DNA from: Ephydatia muelleri
Lineage: Eukaryota > Porifera > Demospongiae > Spongillida > Spongillidae
Length of the DNA stretch: 64,000 nucleotides
NCBI GenBank assembly: GCA_013339895.1
Contig: JABACO010000003.1
Location: forward strand, 15,788,634 to 15,852,633
Direction: 5' to 3'
Both the position numbers and the translations under genes were made by a program. The notes beneath the pieces are model-generated. The model ran no database searches. It worked only from the letters and a program-made list of their open reading frames with translations, and was not told the DNA's origin. Shown here in pieces: positions 55,219 through 64,000 of the stretch. The first letter of the stretch is position 1, and each line of letters begins with the position of its first letter.

Positions 55219-55400
55219 TGGCTATGAGATTTAGCATTGCACAAGTGTTGGCAATGCTTTAGAATGATGACATCAATGGCGACGAAGACGTGCCAATGCC
55301 AGGTAGTGACGATGAGATTGGGAGTGAGGTTGGGGATGAGCTTCTGGATGACATGTGTGAGGAGGATGTGCAAACCACTTCTGAGGTCTGTGCAGGTGCG
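55219..55400 (+). pseudogene. piggyBac-type transposase N-terminal fragment
   Basis: The frame reads MAMRFSIAQVLAML, TAG, then NDDINGDEDVPMPGSDDEIG and acidic residues up to DMCEEDVQTTSEV. An acidic arm with a short helix and SD-rich end is usual at the N-terminus of piggyBac-derived proteins. The similarity is compositional and from memory. It runs straight into the satellite. Confidence 0.4.
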
Positions 55401-56955
55401 CACAGAGACCTGGGGTGGAGACAGTCATGGCACTGGCCAGGAGATGTGGCAGTACTCACAGGGACCTGGGGAGGAGACAGGCAGGGCACTGGCCAGGAGA
55501 TGTGGCAGTACTCACAGGGACCTTGGGAGGAGACAGTCAGGGCATTGGCCAGGAGATGTGGCAGTACTCACAGGGACCTTGGGAGGAGAAGTCAGGGCAT
55601 TGGCCAGGAGATGTGGCAGTACTCACAGGGACCTGGGGTGGAGACAGTTACGGCACTGGCCAGGAGATGTGGCATTACTCACAGGGACCTGGGGAGGAGA
55701 CAGTCAGGGCACTGGCCAGGAGATGTGGCAGTACTCACAGGGACCTGGGGAGGAGACAGTCAGGGCACTGGCCAGGAGATGTGACAGTACTCACAGGGAC
55801 CTGGGGTGGAAACAGTCACGGCACTGGCCAGGAGTTGTGGCGGTATGCACAGGGACCTTGGGAGGAGACAGTCAGGGCACTGGCCAGGGGAGGTGGCCGT
55901 ACTCCCAGGGACCTTGGGAGGAGACAGTCAGGGCACTGGCCAGGAGATGTGGCAGTACTCACAGGGACCTGGGGAGGAGACAGTCAGGGCATTGGCCATG
56001 AGTTGTGGTGGTATGCGCAGGGACCTTGGGAGGAGACAGTCAGGGCATTGGCCAGGGGATGTGGCAGTACTCACAGGGACCTGGGGAGGAGACAGTCAGG
56101 GCATTGGCCAGGAGATGTGGCAGTACTCACAGGGACCTGGGGTGGAGACAGTTACGGCACTGGCCAGGAGATGTGGCAGTACTCACAGGGACCTGGGGAG
56201 GAGACAGTCAGGGCACTGGCCAGGAGATGTGGCAGTACTCACAGGGACCTTGGGAGGAGACAGTCAGGGCATTGGCCAGGAGATGTGGCAGTACTCACAG
56301 GGACCTGGGGAGGAGACAGTCAGGGCATTGGCCATGAGTTGTGGCAGTACTCACAGGGACCTTGGGAGGAGACAGTCAGGGCATTGGCCAGGAGATGTGG
56401 CAGTACTCACAGGGACCTGGGGAGGAGACAGCCAGGGCATTGGCCAGGAGACGTCGCAGTACTCACAGGGACCTGGGGAGGAGATGGTCAGGGCATTGGC
56501 CATGAGTTGTGGCGGTATGCACAGGGACCCAGTCAGGGCACTGGCCAGGGGAGGTGGCCGTACTCCCAGGGACCTTGGGAGGAGACAGTCGGGGCACTGA
56601 CCCGGAGATGTGGCAATACTCACATGGACCTGGGGAGGAGACAGTCAGGGCATTGGCCAGGAGACGTCGCAGTACTCACAGGGACCTGGGGAGGAGATGG
56701 TCAGGGCACTGGCCAGGAGATGTGGCAGTACTCACAGGGACCTGGGGAAAAGACAGTCAGGGCACTGGCCAGAGATGTGGCAGTACTCACAGGGACCTGG
56801 GGAGGAGACAGTCAGGGCATTGGCCAGGAGACGTCGCAGTACTCACAGGGACCTGGGGAGGAGACGGTCAGGGCACTGGCCAGGAGATGTGGCAGTACTC
56901 ACAGGGACCTGGGGAGGAGACAGTCAGGGCAGTGGCCAGGAGATGTGGCAGTATG
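55400..56955. repeat. 56-bp minisatellite, about 28 units
   Basis: Unit: CAGGGACCTGGGGAGGAGAC, AGTCAGGGCACTGGCCAGGA, GATGTGGCAGTACTCA. Variants (ACCTTGGG for ACCTGGGG, ATTGGCC for ACTGGCC, AGTTGTGG for AGATGTGG) are mixed along the array. Because 56 is not a multiple of three the three plus frames cycle through each other and all stay open, giving frames up to 515 codons that are not evidence of a gene. Confidence 0.95.
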
Positions 56956-57650
56956 CATGTAGATCTGTTTTATAGTACGGAACATACATATACAAACGGT
57001 GCATGACATGATCTAATTATGATCTAAGCATACAAAACATACCTGTACAGTCTGGTCATACAGTCTGTGTTTGAGCACCAATATATAGGCAAACCCCATC
57101 GATGACCTAAGCTATAGACAACAAAACGTCACAAAACAGCATCTACGATCAACATAGACCACACAAGCACCTCTAATATAGTGAAAAAGTCTCACACTGA
57201 CAAATAAAGCCTATGCAAACCCAAGTAATCATTCATTCATCGGATGCGCTACTATTAGAATCGCTAGAACACTACGACAACCATATCATAACAAACCAAA
57301 ACGCACAACAGACGGTGTAATTCTACACAAGAAAGATAGGTAACAGGTTGAAAAACATTACGAAGCACTTTTTTGTAGTCCAACTGCTACTAGGTAGTCA
57401 GAACGAGAGCGCGCTGAAAGACACATTTCGTACTACAAATTAGTAATTTAGAAAAACAGGTCACAACGATCAATTCATGGAAATACATTGCTAAAACATA
57501 CTTTAAGACATCCATGGTGAATTTCAGGCAGTACACTAACGAATATGCGAGTTCCAAAGTAATTGCCGCGCAAGACATAACTTTCAAAACTCAAATAAAA
57601 AATTTGGCCGGAAGGTCACATTACGTAGATTTTAATTTGACCGTTATAGG
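56956..57650. other. Right part of the piggyBac-like element, non-coding
   Basis: AT-rich with short frames only. It ends in the inverted CCCTATAACGG terminus. Confidence 0.5.
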
Positions 57651-57658
57651 GTTATAAG

Positions 57659-58816
57659 ATGAAAGGTTTAGCTCGAGGATATGTGTGGTGGCCCAATATG
57701 GATAAAGAGATAGAGGACGTAGTCAAGCAATGCGACACTTGTCAGTCATCTCGATTCCTGCCACCAGTGGCTCCTCTCCATCCATGGGAATGGCCCCAAG
57801 AACCCTGGTCTCGGGTGCATATTGATTTTGCAGGGCCATTCATGGGACATATGTTTTTGGTGTTGATTGATGCCCACTCAAAGTGGCTCGAGGTTCACCT
57901 TATGAAGTTGATATCAGCGGTACCTACTATTGAGCGTTTGAAGAGCATATTTGCAATTCATGGGGTACCACGGAAGATAGTAACAGACAATGGGCCGGCT
58001 TTCGTGAGTGAAGAGTTCAGATTGTTTATGAGTCAGAATGGTATCATCCACATCAAGTCTGCCCCCTATCATCCCTCGACAAACGGTTTAGCCGAAAGAG
58101 CCGTTCAGACTTTCAAACAGGGTCTTCTACACCAAAAGCTAGGATCTATTGAAACAAAACTATCTTGTTTCTTGTTTAAGTACCGGTTGACTCCTCACAG
58201 TACCACAGGTTCGTCACCGGCTGAACTTTTGCTGGGTCGTCGCCCTCGTTCCCGACTTGACATTTTGCATCCTGACCTTGCTGTTCGAGTGGAGTCTCGC
58301 CAAGCCGCGCAGAAGCAGGATCATGATACTCGGGGTATCAGTGAGCGTAAGTTTGTTGAAGGTGACCTAGTATACGTTCGGGATTTTCGTTTTCCCAAGA
58401 AGTGGATTCCAGGAGTCATTGTCACTGTTACCGTGCCTCTCTCCTATACTGTTAAGATTGGAAGTGGAGTAGTCCGCAGACATATAGACCATCTGAGGGC
58501 CTGCCACAACTCTCAAGTAGACGCTAGTGATGATGTATATGTGGACAACCCTAATGACATTACATCAGGTCCGTCAAGTGCCCCTGTGGTTTCACCAAGT
58601 TCTTCGGACGAAAGAGCTGTTCCTACTGCTGATTCATCTCCATCTGAGCCTTGTGTTCAAGCTCCCCCTGAAGTACCTCCCTCTAGTCCATCTACTGTTG
58701 GTATTCCTGTAGCGAGTGCAGAGGACAATGATGTACCACAGCCACCAGTGCCTATTTCAGCACCAGTGCGTCGGTCGACAAGAGTGAGGAAGCCTCCAGA
58801 CTATTATGGTCATTAA
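57659..58816 (+). CDS. gypsy integrase, continuation of pol after the insertion
   Basis: Starts in the HHCC domain (YVWWPNMDKEIEDVVKQCDT with CDTCQSSR), then the DDE core: WSRVHIDFAGPFMGHMFLVL (first Asp), KIVTDNGPAFVSEEF (second Asp), SAPYHPSTNGLAERAVQ (Glu). A C-terminal domain follows with YVRDFRFPKKWIPGVIVTVT, then a Pro/Ser-rich tail ending RKPPDYYGH. No lesion. In the element before the nested insertion this was one frame with the gag-pol segment. The ATG at 57659 is internal and not a true start. Confidence 0.85.
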   Translation: MKGLARGYVWWPNMDKEIEDVVKQCDTCQSSRFLPPVAPLHPWEWPQEPWSRVHIDFAGPFMGHMFLVLIDAHSKWLEVHLMKLISAVPTIERLKSIFAIHGVPRKIVTDNGPAFVSEEFRLFMSQNGIIHIKSAPYHPSTNGLAERAVQTFKQGLLHQKLGSIETKLSCFLFKYRLTPHSTTGSSPAELLLGRRPRSRLDILHPDLAVRVESRQAAQKQDHDTRGISERKFVEGDLVYVRDFRFPKKWIPGVIVTVTVPLSYTVKIGSGVVRRHIDHLRACHNSQVDASDDVYVDNPNDITSGPSSAPVVSPSSSDERAVPTADSSPSEPCVQAPPEVPPSSPSTVGIPVASAEDNDVPQPPVPISAPVRRSTRVRKPPDYYGH

Positions 58817-58892
58817 TGGTGATTAAACTCATGCTGTAGTATATGTAATAAGTTAGGACATTAGAAGGGGTTGAACTTTAGGGAGGGGGAAA

Positions 58893-59030
58893 TGTAATAT
58901 ATTGTGTGTGTGGGTCAATTGTAATATGTTAGCGCATGCGCGGAAAAACAATGATCACTTTTTGAGTCAGTCACGCAGCGAGATGTTCACCTCTCTTGTA
59001 GCGGCTTAAACGAGTGGCTCAGACACTACA
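58893..59030 (+). repeat. 3' LTR
   Basis: 138 bp, identical to 51764-51901, preceded by the polypurine tract at 58880-58892. Confidence 0.9.
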
Positions 59031-59871
59031 GTATACTGCCTTGCTTTCCACAATACCAGATAAATTAAATAATGATTGGTCAAATTATTATTAGCTATCA
59101 CACCCAAGGCCATTTTGAACTATGATATACACATAAAAAATCTTACTTGCAAGAACTGATTGGGGAATCCATTACATCGTAGCGAAAAGGATGCTCTTCA
59201 TCCAAACAAATATAGAGCTTTCTAGGTTCGGTATAACCTTGGGCCTGCAATATAGCTACACATGATTGCCAAGATGAAGGCCAACGATTTTGAAGACCAC
59301 TGTCACCTTTGCAGTATAGATCTCGACCATAGTTCAGTATACGCATGAATTGCTCTTGTGACCCAGAGAATTCTTGCTGTATTTTCATTGCATTTAATAC
59401 AGCATGCAAGATAGTGTTTTCGACACTCATTTCTGCCGCAGATCTGATATCAGTCTGAAAAGGATTTTCATACATCACATACTCACTTTCGCATAGCACT
59501 TCAGAATCGTCGAACGTAGCCGCACTTTCGCGTAGCACTTCAGAATCGTCGAACGCATCATTGGTCGCCGCACTGTTGACAGCTACATCTACTTCATCGT
59601 CACTCTGAATCAACGCGATTTTTTCTTGAAGAGTTTTTCTCTCCTGATCACTTGCAGTTGACGTTGGTGACTGCGCATTCCTGGCGGCGACCACGCATGC
59701 GTTTTCCCAATGACTGTATTCGGTTGATCTTGAAACAGCTTTGCCCATGCAATCTGAGCAGGGGCAATGCGAGTGTGTATAGTGCAATGCAGTACATTGG
59801 CAATACACAATATCTTCTCTGCTCCAGATCGTACGCGTAGAGTCTCTAGCACTAGCCATGCACATCAGCAA

Positions 59872-59965
59872 TTGCAGGCAGGAAATTAATACTTATACAC
59901 TTGCGCATGCGCCCCTGTCACTACTAACAGTAACACGCGGTACGCTTGCGGCATATCATGATCAT
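59872..59965. promoter_or_regulatory. 94-bp divergent promoter
   Basis: Lies between the ATG of the Tnp2-like gene (minus, 59871) and the ATG of the SAM gene (plus, 59966). Contains a GCGCATGCGC palindrome (59902-59911), an NRF1-like site often found in bidirectional promoters. A similar GCGCATGCGC sits in the gypsy LTR. No TATA box. The regulatory role is inferred from position. Confidence 0.5.
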
Positions 59966-62455
59966 ATGGAGACCGAGGTGGATTTTGGAAGTTGGACATT
60001 GGTCGAGACAGTGGCATGGGCGAAGAAAGCATTCGGAGACGACGTATCTGCCAGTTTTGAAGGTTTGCGCAAATGTTATGATGTACATGCACATGTTATG
60101 CATATGTACATATGCATGCATGTACATTCATATAATCGCACATACATTGCCTTGTATCTTTATAATTATACACATACGGCTATATTCCATTTTACGTGCA
60201 CATATGAATTGATACGATTGTGCATATCGTTCTGTACATAATAATGGCGGCTGTAGCTACAAGTCCGTTCATTTTTGTGCACTACATGTTATATGTGTTC
60301 GTGACCAGGCGGGGCCATTTAATGTGTTGATAACTTTAAGGTTTTGTCACTTGCACTGTATCAACTGATATTATCTTCATAGAGGAAGGTGTTGATGGGG
60401 AAACCCTTGAACTGCTGGCCAAATGTGGCACAATAGAGCAGTACAAGGCCTGTGGCCTCAGATATATCAAACAACAGATGCAACTCAAAAGGTTGCTTAA
60501 CACTGATAAGAGAGAGCTCGAGGGTAGCAGTTCCCTAGAAAGGGAAATGAGCTCCAAAAAATTTGATAGAAAGTTGAAACTACTGGAACTAAGAACAATT
60601 TCTCCTGAGGACAGAAGGATTTATCTAATGATGTAAGTACTAAAACAAACATTGTATAAAGTGCACAAATGAATATTGGACTTACCTGGCAGGAGAAACA
60701 AAATTAACAAGGCTACCAAAGAAGTATGGAGTGGTAATGATGTGCCAAAGTTCAGAGGCAACGAAGAGGAAATGAAAAAACTTGACAAACTAGTCTCAGA
60801 CCTCCTACCCATTTGCTCATGCAAATATTTTGGGCCACAATCTATACGACAACATATTTTGGACAGTTTACAGGAACGACGTAGGAAAATCAAGAATGGT
60901 CATGACTACAGAAAAAACAAAAAGGTAGGAAAGTAGACAAATATGAATACATTTTAATACATTTTTTTGTACAACACCTTTAAACATTGCCTCCACTGCA
61001 GTACATGTGAAAAAGCATATTGTAAAACTGTATGTAAACTATTAACTGCATGGTCAGGACAATTAATTATATATGTTAATAGACACTTAAGGTGACCATA
61101 TGCAAGTATCTTGCACTGTGCACATTGTACATGTATTTGCTATGATCATGAATTATGTTACCACAGACAATTTAAGGTTTAGAATTGATATACAATGTAG
61201 TTTATGCTAATGTTATGTGCACAATTGATGTGCACATAATAATGATGCTTTTCTCTCGTCAATTGATTCTCTTGTGTTCTGCTAAACTAAATACTTTTTT
61301 AATGCCACAATGAAAATATAATACTACTGTGTTTGTTAAACACATAATAACACACTGTCTGCCCTTGTATGGGCATGCACTAAAGTAAACAACATTGTAT
61401 ATTCAAGTTGTCAATTGAAGTTAACCCTGTATGTAACTTTTCAGACCCCATCAGGATCTGTCACCAAAAGCAAAGCTGCTGATTCCACTAGATCTGTCCC
61501 CAAAGACGACTTAACTGCTGATACCACTGGATCAATCACCAAAGGCCCAGCTTCTGATTCAACTGTGCATGCATCTGCTCCAACAGGCCCAGCTTCCGAT
61601 TCCACTACCCTCATAGATTCTGGTACCACAGGCACAAAATCTGTCACCAAAGATCTACCTGCTAAAGAGATTCGATCTGTCACAATGAACCAAGCTACTG
61701 ATTCCACTGATCGTGAATCTGTCACCACTGAATCAATCATACATGTAACTTCAAATTCAACTGAATCTGTTCCGAAAGACATAGCTTCTGATGCCATAGC
61801 CACCAAGTGCAACAAAGACCAAACTGGCACAGGACCTGTCACCAAAGAGCTAGTTGCTGACACTGCTGGTATGTTATTAAGATCTTAATAGTTTTAGTGA
61901 CGGAACTGATTAATGTTTTGTTTTTTAGCTCTGGAGATTCTGTCTGTAACATCCCCTGAGGACTTAGATCAGCAGCAGGAAGATGATATAATTGGTAATC
62001 ATGTACACATGTTATAATTACTGTCAAGTAATACTACTAAACAAGCATGCATGCATGGCTAAAAGTATAATATAGCTTATTTTTGATATTGTATTTTGCA
62101 GTGGGTTCCTTCACTCAAGGTATATGTATGGAAGGTATGACATTCATTTTTCAAGATATGCAATAAAATGAATATTTTCTGTCTAGATTTGTCTCAAAAG
62201 AGTGCTGAAGTTATCATTTCAGTAGCATTTGGTGTCATGATGATGAAGCAATTGACCAGACAACGACTATTAACAACTTTGAACAACTATATGGCTCAAG
62301 GAGATGAAAGACGATCACTTCAGTCTGCACCAAAGGCATCCCTTTTAAGACCCCTGGCTAAACTTCTTCTAGCAAAAAAGATAGTGGTTCTTTCGGAGGG
62401 TGCCACACTCCAAAATGTTAAAAGGCAGGATGTTAAAGTTAATGGAACATTGTAA
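59966..62455 (+). CDS. SAM-domain protein, seven exons, intact, 263 residues
   Basis: Exons 59966-60062, 60383-60632, 60693-60924, 61445-61868, 61929-61994, 62102-62134 and 62187-62455 join with phases 1, 2, 0, 1, 1, 1 and GT-AG borders throughout. Residues 1-75 fit a sterile alpha motif fold: WTLVETVAWAKKAFGDD, FEEEGVDGETLELLAKCGTI, YKACGLRYIKQQMQLKRLL. Then a basic region (EDRRIYLMM, NKINKATKEVW), a segment KYFGPQSIRQHILDSLQERR RKIKNGHDY recalling BEN-like ends, a long Ser/Thr-rich linker with repeated (A)DSTxSVTK units (exon 4), and a hydrophobic/basic C-terminus (SAEVIISVAFGVMMMKQLTR). SAM domains mediate protein or RNA binding. It shares a 94-bp promoter with the Tnp2-like gene, so it may be the accessory protein of that transposon; alternatively a host gene. 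The start is the first ATG in frame. Confidence 0.7.
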
Positions 62456-62596
62456 GTCATTTAGTACTGCACTGTCATTTTGCACTGTCGATACAAACGA
62501 TCAGTGTACATGTGATTTTGATTCGTATTACATTTTGATGTGATTGAGGTGGGATTTATGGAGTAATGTAAGTTTTAGATGCATTGTAAAATAATA

Positions 62597-62770
62597 AGAA
62601 TGGAATGCATTCCAGGAAGGAATGCAGGGTGGAATGCATTGGAAACCAGGATGGAATGCATTGGAAACCAGGATGGAATGCATTGGAAACCAGGATGGAA
62701 TGCATTGGAAACCAGGATGGAATGCATTGGAAACCAGGATGGAATGCATTGGAAACCATCGGAAACTAGG
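62597..62770. repeat. 22-bp tandem repeat
   Basis: About seven copies of GGAATGCATTGGAAACCAGG AT, with degenerate copies continuing to about 62815. Confidence 0.9.
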
Positions 62771-64000
62771 ATGGAATGTATTCCAAACCGGGGTGGAAAT
62801 GCATTGAAACCAGGATCCAGATGGTTTTTGAACAGGGGAATGCGTTATTTCCGTATAAAAACCACACCCGTTTTTTTTGTTCGGCAGAACCATACGTGCC
62901 TGGGAATTAACGGATTCCAGCACTAAAAACGGGTTAAAAACCAAGCGGAATTTGTTCGGGAAACCCATGGATGGATTCTTTGCTGGAAATCCTCTTCACT
63001 TTCCATGGTAAGACCCAGTACGGATATCGCATTATCCCAAGATCGAAAGCGATGCAATACCCAGTCCGGAAAAATTACCTTTCCCAGGGTGGGAAAAAAT
63101 GAAGAAACCCAAGTATGGTATTTGTTCGGCAAACCCATCGTCGGGTTTTTAGCATGGAAATCGATCGATTCCCATATTATTTCCCAAGGTTGGGTCGGCG
63201 AAAGTTTTCCCTGTGCTCGCTAACCATTCAAGGGAAGTGCGATTTGAAGGCCCTAAGCTCTGAAAAAAATAATGATAAATAAGTTCATTGATTACTCTCA
63301 TGTAATCCGTGAGCAGGTAAGGAAAATATCATTTGGTTTGGAAACTATTGATGACTGAATAAGGAAATGAGAAAAAATGAATGGACATTGGAAACCTTGC
63401 GTAATTAATGTGGAAGTGCGGATATAGGTACTTAAGTTCCGAAAAACTACACAAAATATGTCAACTAGTCCCCACATTGCAAATCCGAGAGCAGCTAGTC
63501 AAAATTTGTTGTTTTTTTCTGCAGTTAGCTGCAGTTTTCTGAATGCGTCCATACATTTTCTATGGACATTGAATTACGCAATGACCGAATACCGCGTAAT
63601 CCTTTTGACCGCCAATTTCTCGATATGCAGGAAAATTGGCAGTATAGTTCAGTGTTTCGGTCTTTGTGAAGGATATCTGATCGCGGTACTCTGCTTGCGA
63701 GCGCTACAAGTAACAGAGATACGTCATGTAATTCACACGAAGGGTAGAAACATGGTTGGTCTACACTAAAATGACTGTTAAATGGCGGGTCTACAAGTGT
63801 AGTCCTTATATATAGCTCGAACATTCCATGTTGAGGTCATGTTGTATGATGTAATCGTTTCAATATTTTGGGGCGTACACAGCAATTCAGGCGTCTGATT
63901 GCGTATCATTACGAATCACGCATTATAAGGAATCTACGTAAGTTAACGGAACGAAAGATTGCGGGTACGTACGAGTTGAAACGACGTCCGCAAGCCCATT
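62771..64000. other. No gene recognised; dispersed TTTGTTCGGNAAACC words
   Basis: The words TTTGTTCGGCAGAACC (62876), TTTGTTCGGGAAACCC (62950) and TTTGTTCGGCAAACCC (63120) recur at 75-170-base spacing in 62870-63240, possibly a subterminal repeat array of a transposon. 63250-64000 holds only short frames. Confidence 0.35.

Larger units (their letters stand above)
54802..57651. mobile_element. piggyBac-like element, body replaced by a minisatellite
   Basis: Ends CCCTATAACGGCC and, inverted, CCCTATAACGGTC; flanked by TTAA on the left and TTAT on the right, fitting the TTAA target of piggyBac with one later change. The left end has two direct subrepeats (CGGCCATAAGCGTATTTATA and CGGCCGTAAGCGTATTTTTA). 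Inside are a fragment like a piggyBac transposase N-terminus and a 1.55-kb satellite. No DDD core is present, so it must have moved by a helper. Confidence 0.6.
51764..59030 (+). mobile_element. Young Ty3/gypsy LTR retrotransposon carrying a nested insertion
   Basis: Two 138-bp LTRs (51764-51901 and 58893-59030) are identical at every base, start TG and end CA. A polypurine tract (AGGGAGGGGGAAA) abuts the 3' LTR. TTTTTGGCGACGAGG follows the 5' LTR at the primer site position. Internal frames carry gag, protease, RT, RNase H and integrase with no lesion other than a 2.85-kb piggyBac-like insertion at 54802. Flanks are AGTTA and GTATA, which do not match. Lies in intron 1 of the Tnp2-like gene. 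Confidence 0.85.
46127..59871 (-). pseudogene. Tnp2/CACTA-like transposase gene, interrupted and inactivated
   Basis: Exons (minus): 59871-59147 (M...Cys-rich start, acidic linker, then a helical domain ending SPISSCK); 51727-51102 (DPRNIALIGHWDGWQPF, then SLDPFLEPLVTEVLDLFING); 48367-48207 (GDYPAQSEVGKFIQGGIRPC RQC); 48151-47882 (DLVFDAMHNVPLNVV); about 47874-47810; 47619-47099 (LPDHEYHVWVLIVRITEMVY, HSLIHMPEEIERFSSPDNYW, CYSFERAVKGY); 46932-46127 (ends GQWSGKFWIQ). Most junction phases agree. The motifs resemble the Tnp2 and DUF4218 regions of CACTA/EnSpm transposases as I recall them. Lesions: a one-base deletion in exon 3 (about 48290), a shift at 47880, TGA in place of a Trp codon after RLGF (about 47566), and a frameshift near 46741. 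Intron 1 holds a young gypsy element and intron 2 a THAP element. It is divergent from the SAM gene. Terminal repeats not found. Confidence 0.6.

Noticed and set aside
55237..57006. Frames of up to 515 codons repeating a 56-residue peptide
   Set aside because: All three plus frames are open because the 56-bp unit cycles through frames; no independent sign of translation.
1..64000. tRNA or rRNA genes
   Set aside because: No cloverleaf with internal A and B boxes and no rRNA-like conserved stretch was seen by eye; a tRNA scan would be needed to exclude them.

Overview
The window is eukaryotic nuclear DNA. Genes are split by short GT-AG introns (often 45 to 150 bases), microsatellites and minisatellites are abundant, and there is no bacterial operon structure. 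The repertoire suggests a marine invertebrate, most likely a demosponge: dispanin/CD225 genes, lysine/arginine/glutamate-rich repeat proteins of a kind I associate with sponge gene models, many GTACATGTA words, and a mix of gypsy, LINE, Ginger-like, piggyBac-like, THAP and Tnp2-type elements. The species assignment is inference; no rRNA or marker gene is present.

Layout. 1-2 kb holds two convergent small genes: a Ser/Thr/Pro-repeat protein (+) and a chromodomain protein (-). From 3.4 to 36.2 kb there is a broken cluster of dispanin (CD225, IFITM/PRRT-like) gene copies. One copy (24185-28395) can be spliced in silico into a complete 211-residue, two-membrane-segment protein, and four others are partial. 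The cluster is expanded by insertions: a 3.7-kb Ginger-like DNA transposon with 141-bp inverted repeats and an OTU protease domain (4042-7717), a second intron-containing integrase remnant (10.7-11.9 kb), foldback elements, LINE 3' fragments, GT-rich satellites, a K/R/E-repeat gene locus (21.4-23.8 kb) and a dead gypsy retrotransposon (30.0-34.2 kb).

36.3-45.2 kb is repeat-rich: a pyrimidine tract, a LINE fragment, a three-deep nest of foldback elements with a Helitron-like insertion, a tandem duplication and a 1.9-kb minisatellite. 46.1-59.9 kb (-) is a Tnp2/CACTA-like transposase gene in seven or more exons with several inactivating lesions. Its intron 1 carries a young gypsy element with identical 138-bp LTRs (51764-59030). 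That gypsy element's integrase region is split by a piggyBac-like insertion (54802-57651) filled mostly by a 56-bp minisatellite. A further intron of the transposase gene carries a THAP-domain mini-element.

Head to head with the transposase, 94 bases away, is an intact seven-exon gene (59966-62455, +) for a 263-residue SAM-domain protein. All exon phases agree. The pair may be the two genes of one transposon or a host gene beside a dead element.

The most interesting signals are: (1) a Helitron-like element (39151-40249) carrying a K/R/E-repeat gene and a terminal ~300-bp palindrome, inserted without target duplication into a palindrome whose other arm supplies the empty site; (2) the transposase/SAM divergent pair; (3) the Ginger-OTU element with a single nonsense codon in the OTU domain; (4) the dispanin cluster with a 7-nt first coding exon and a 17-nt micro-exon.
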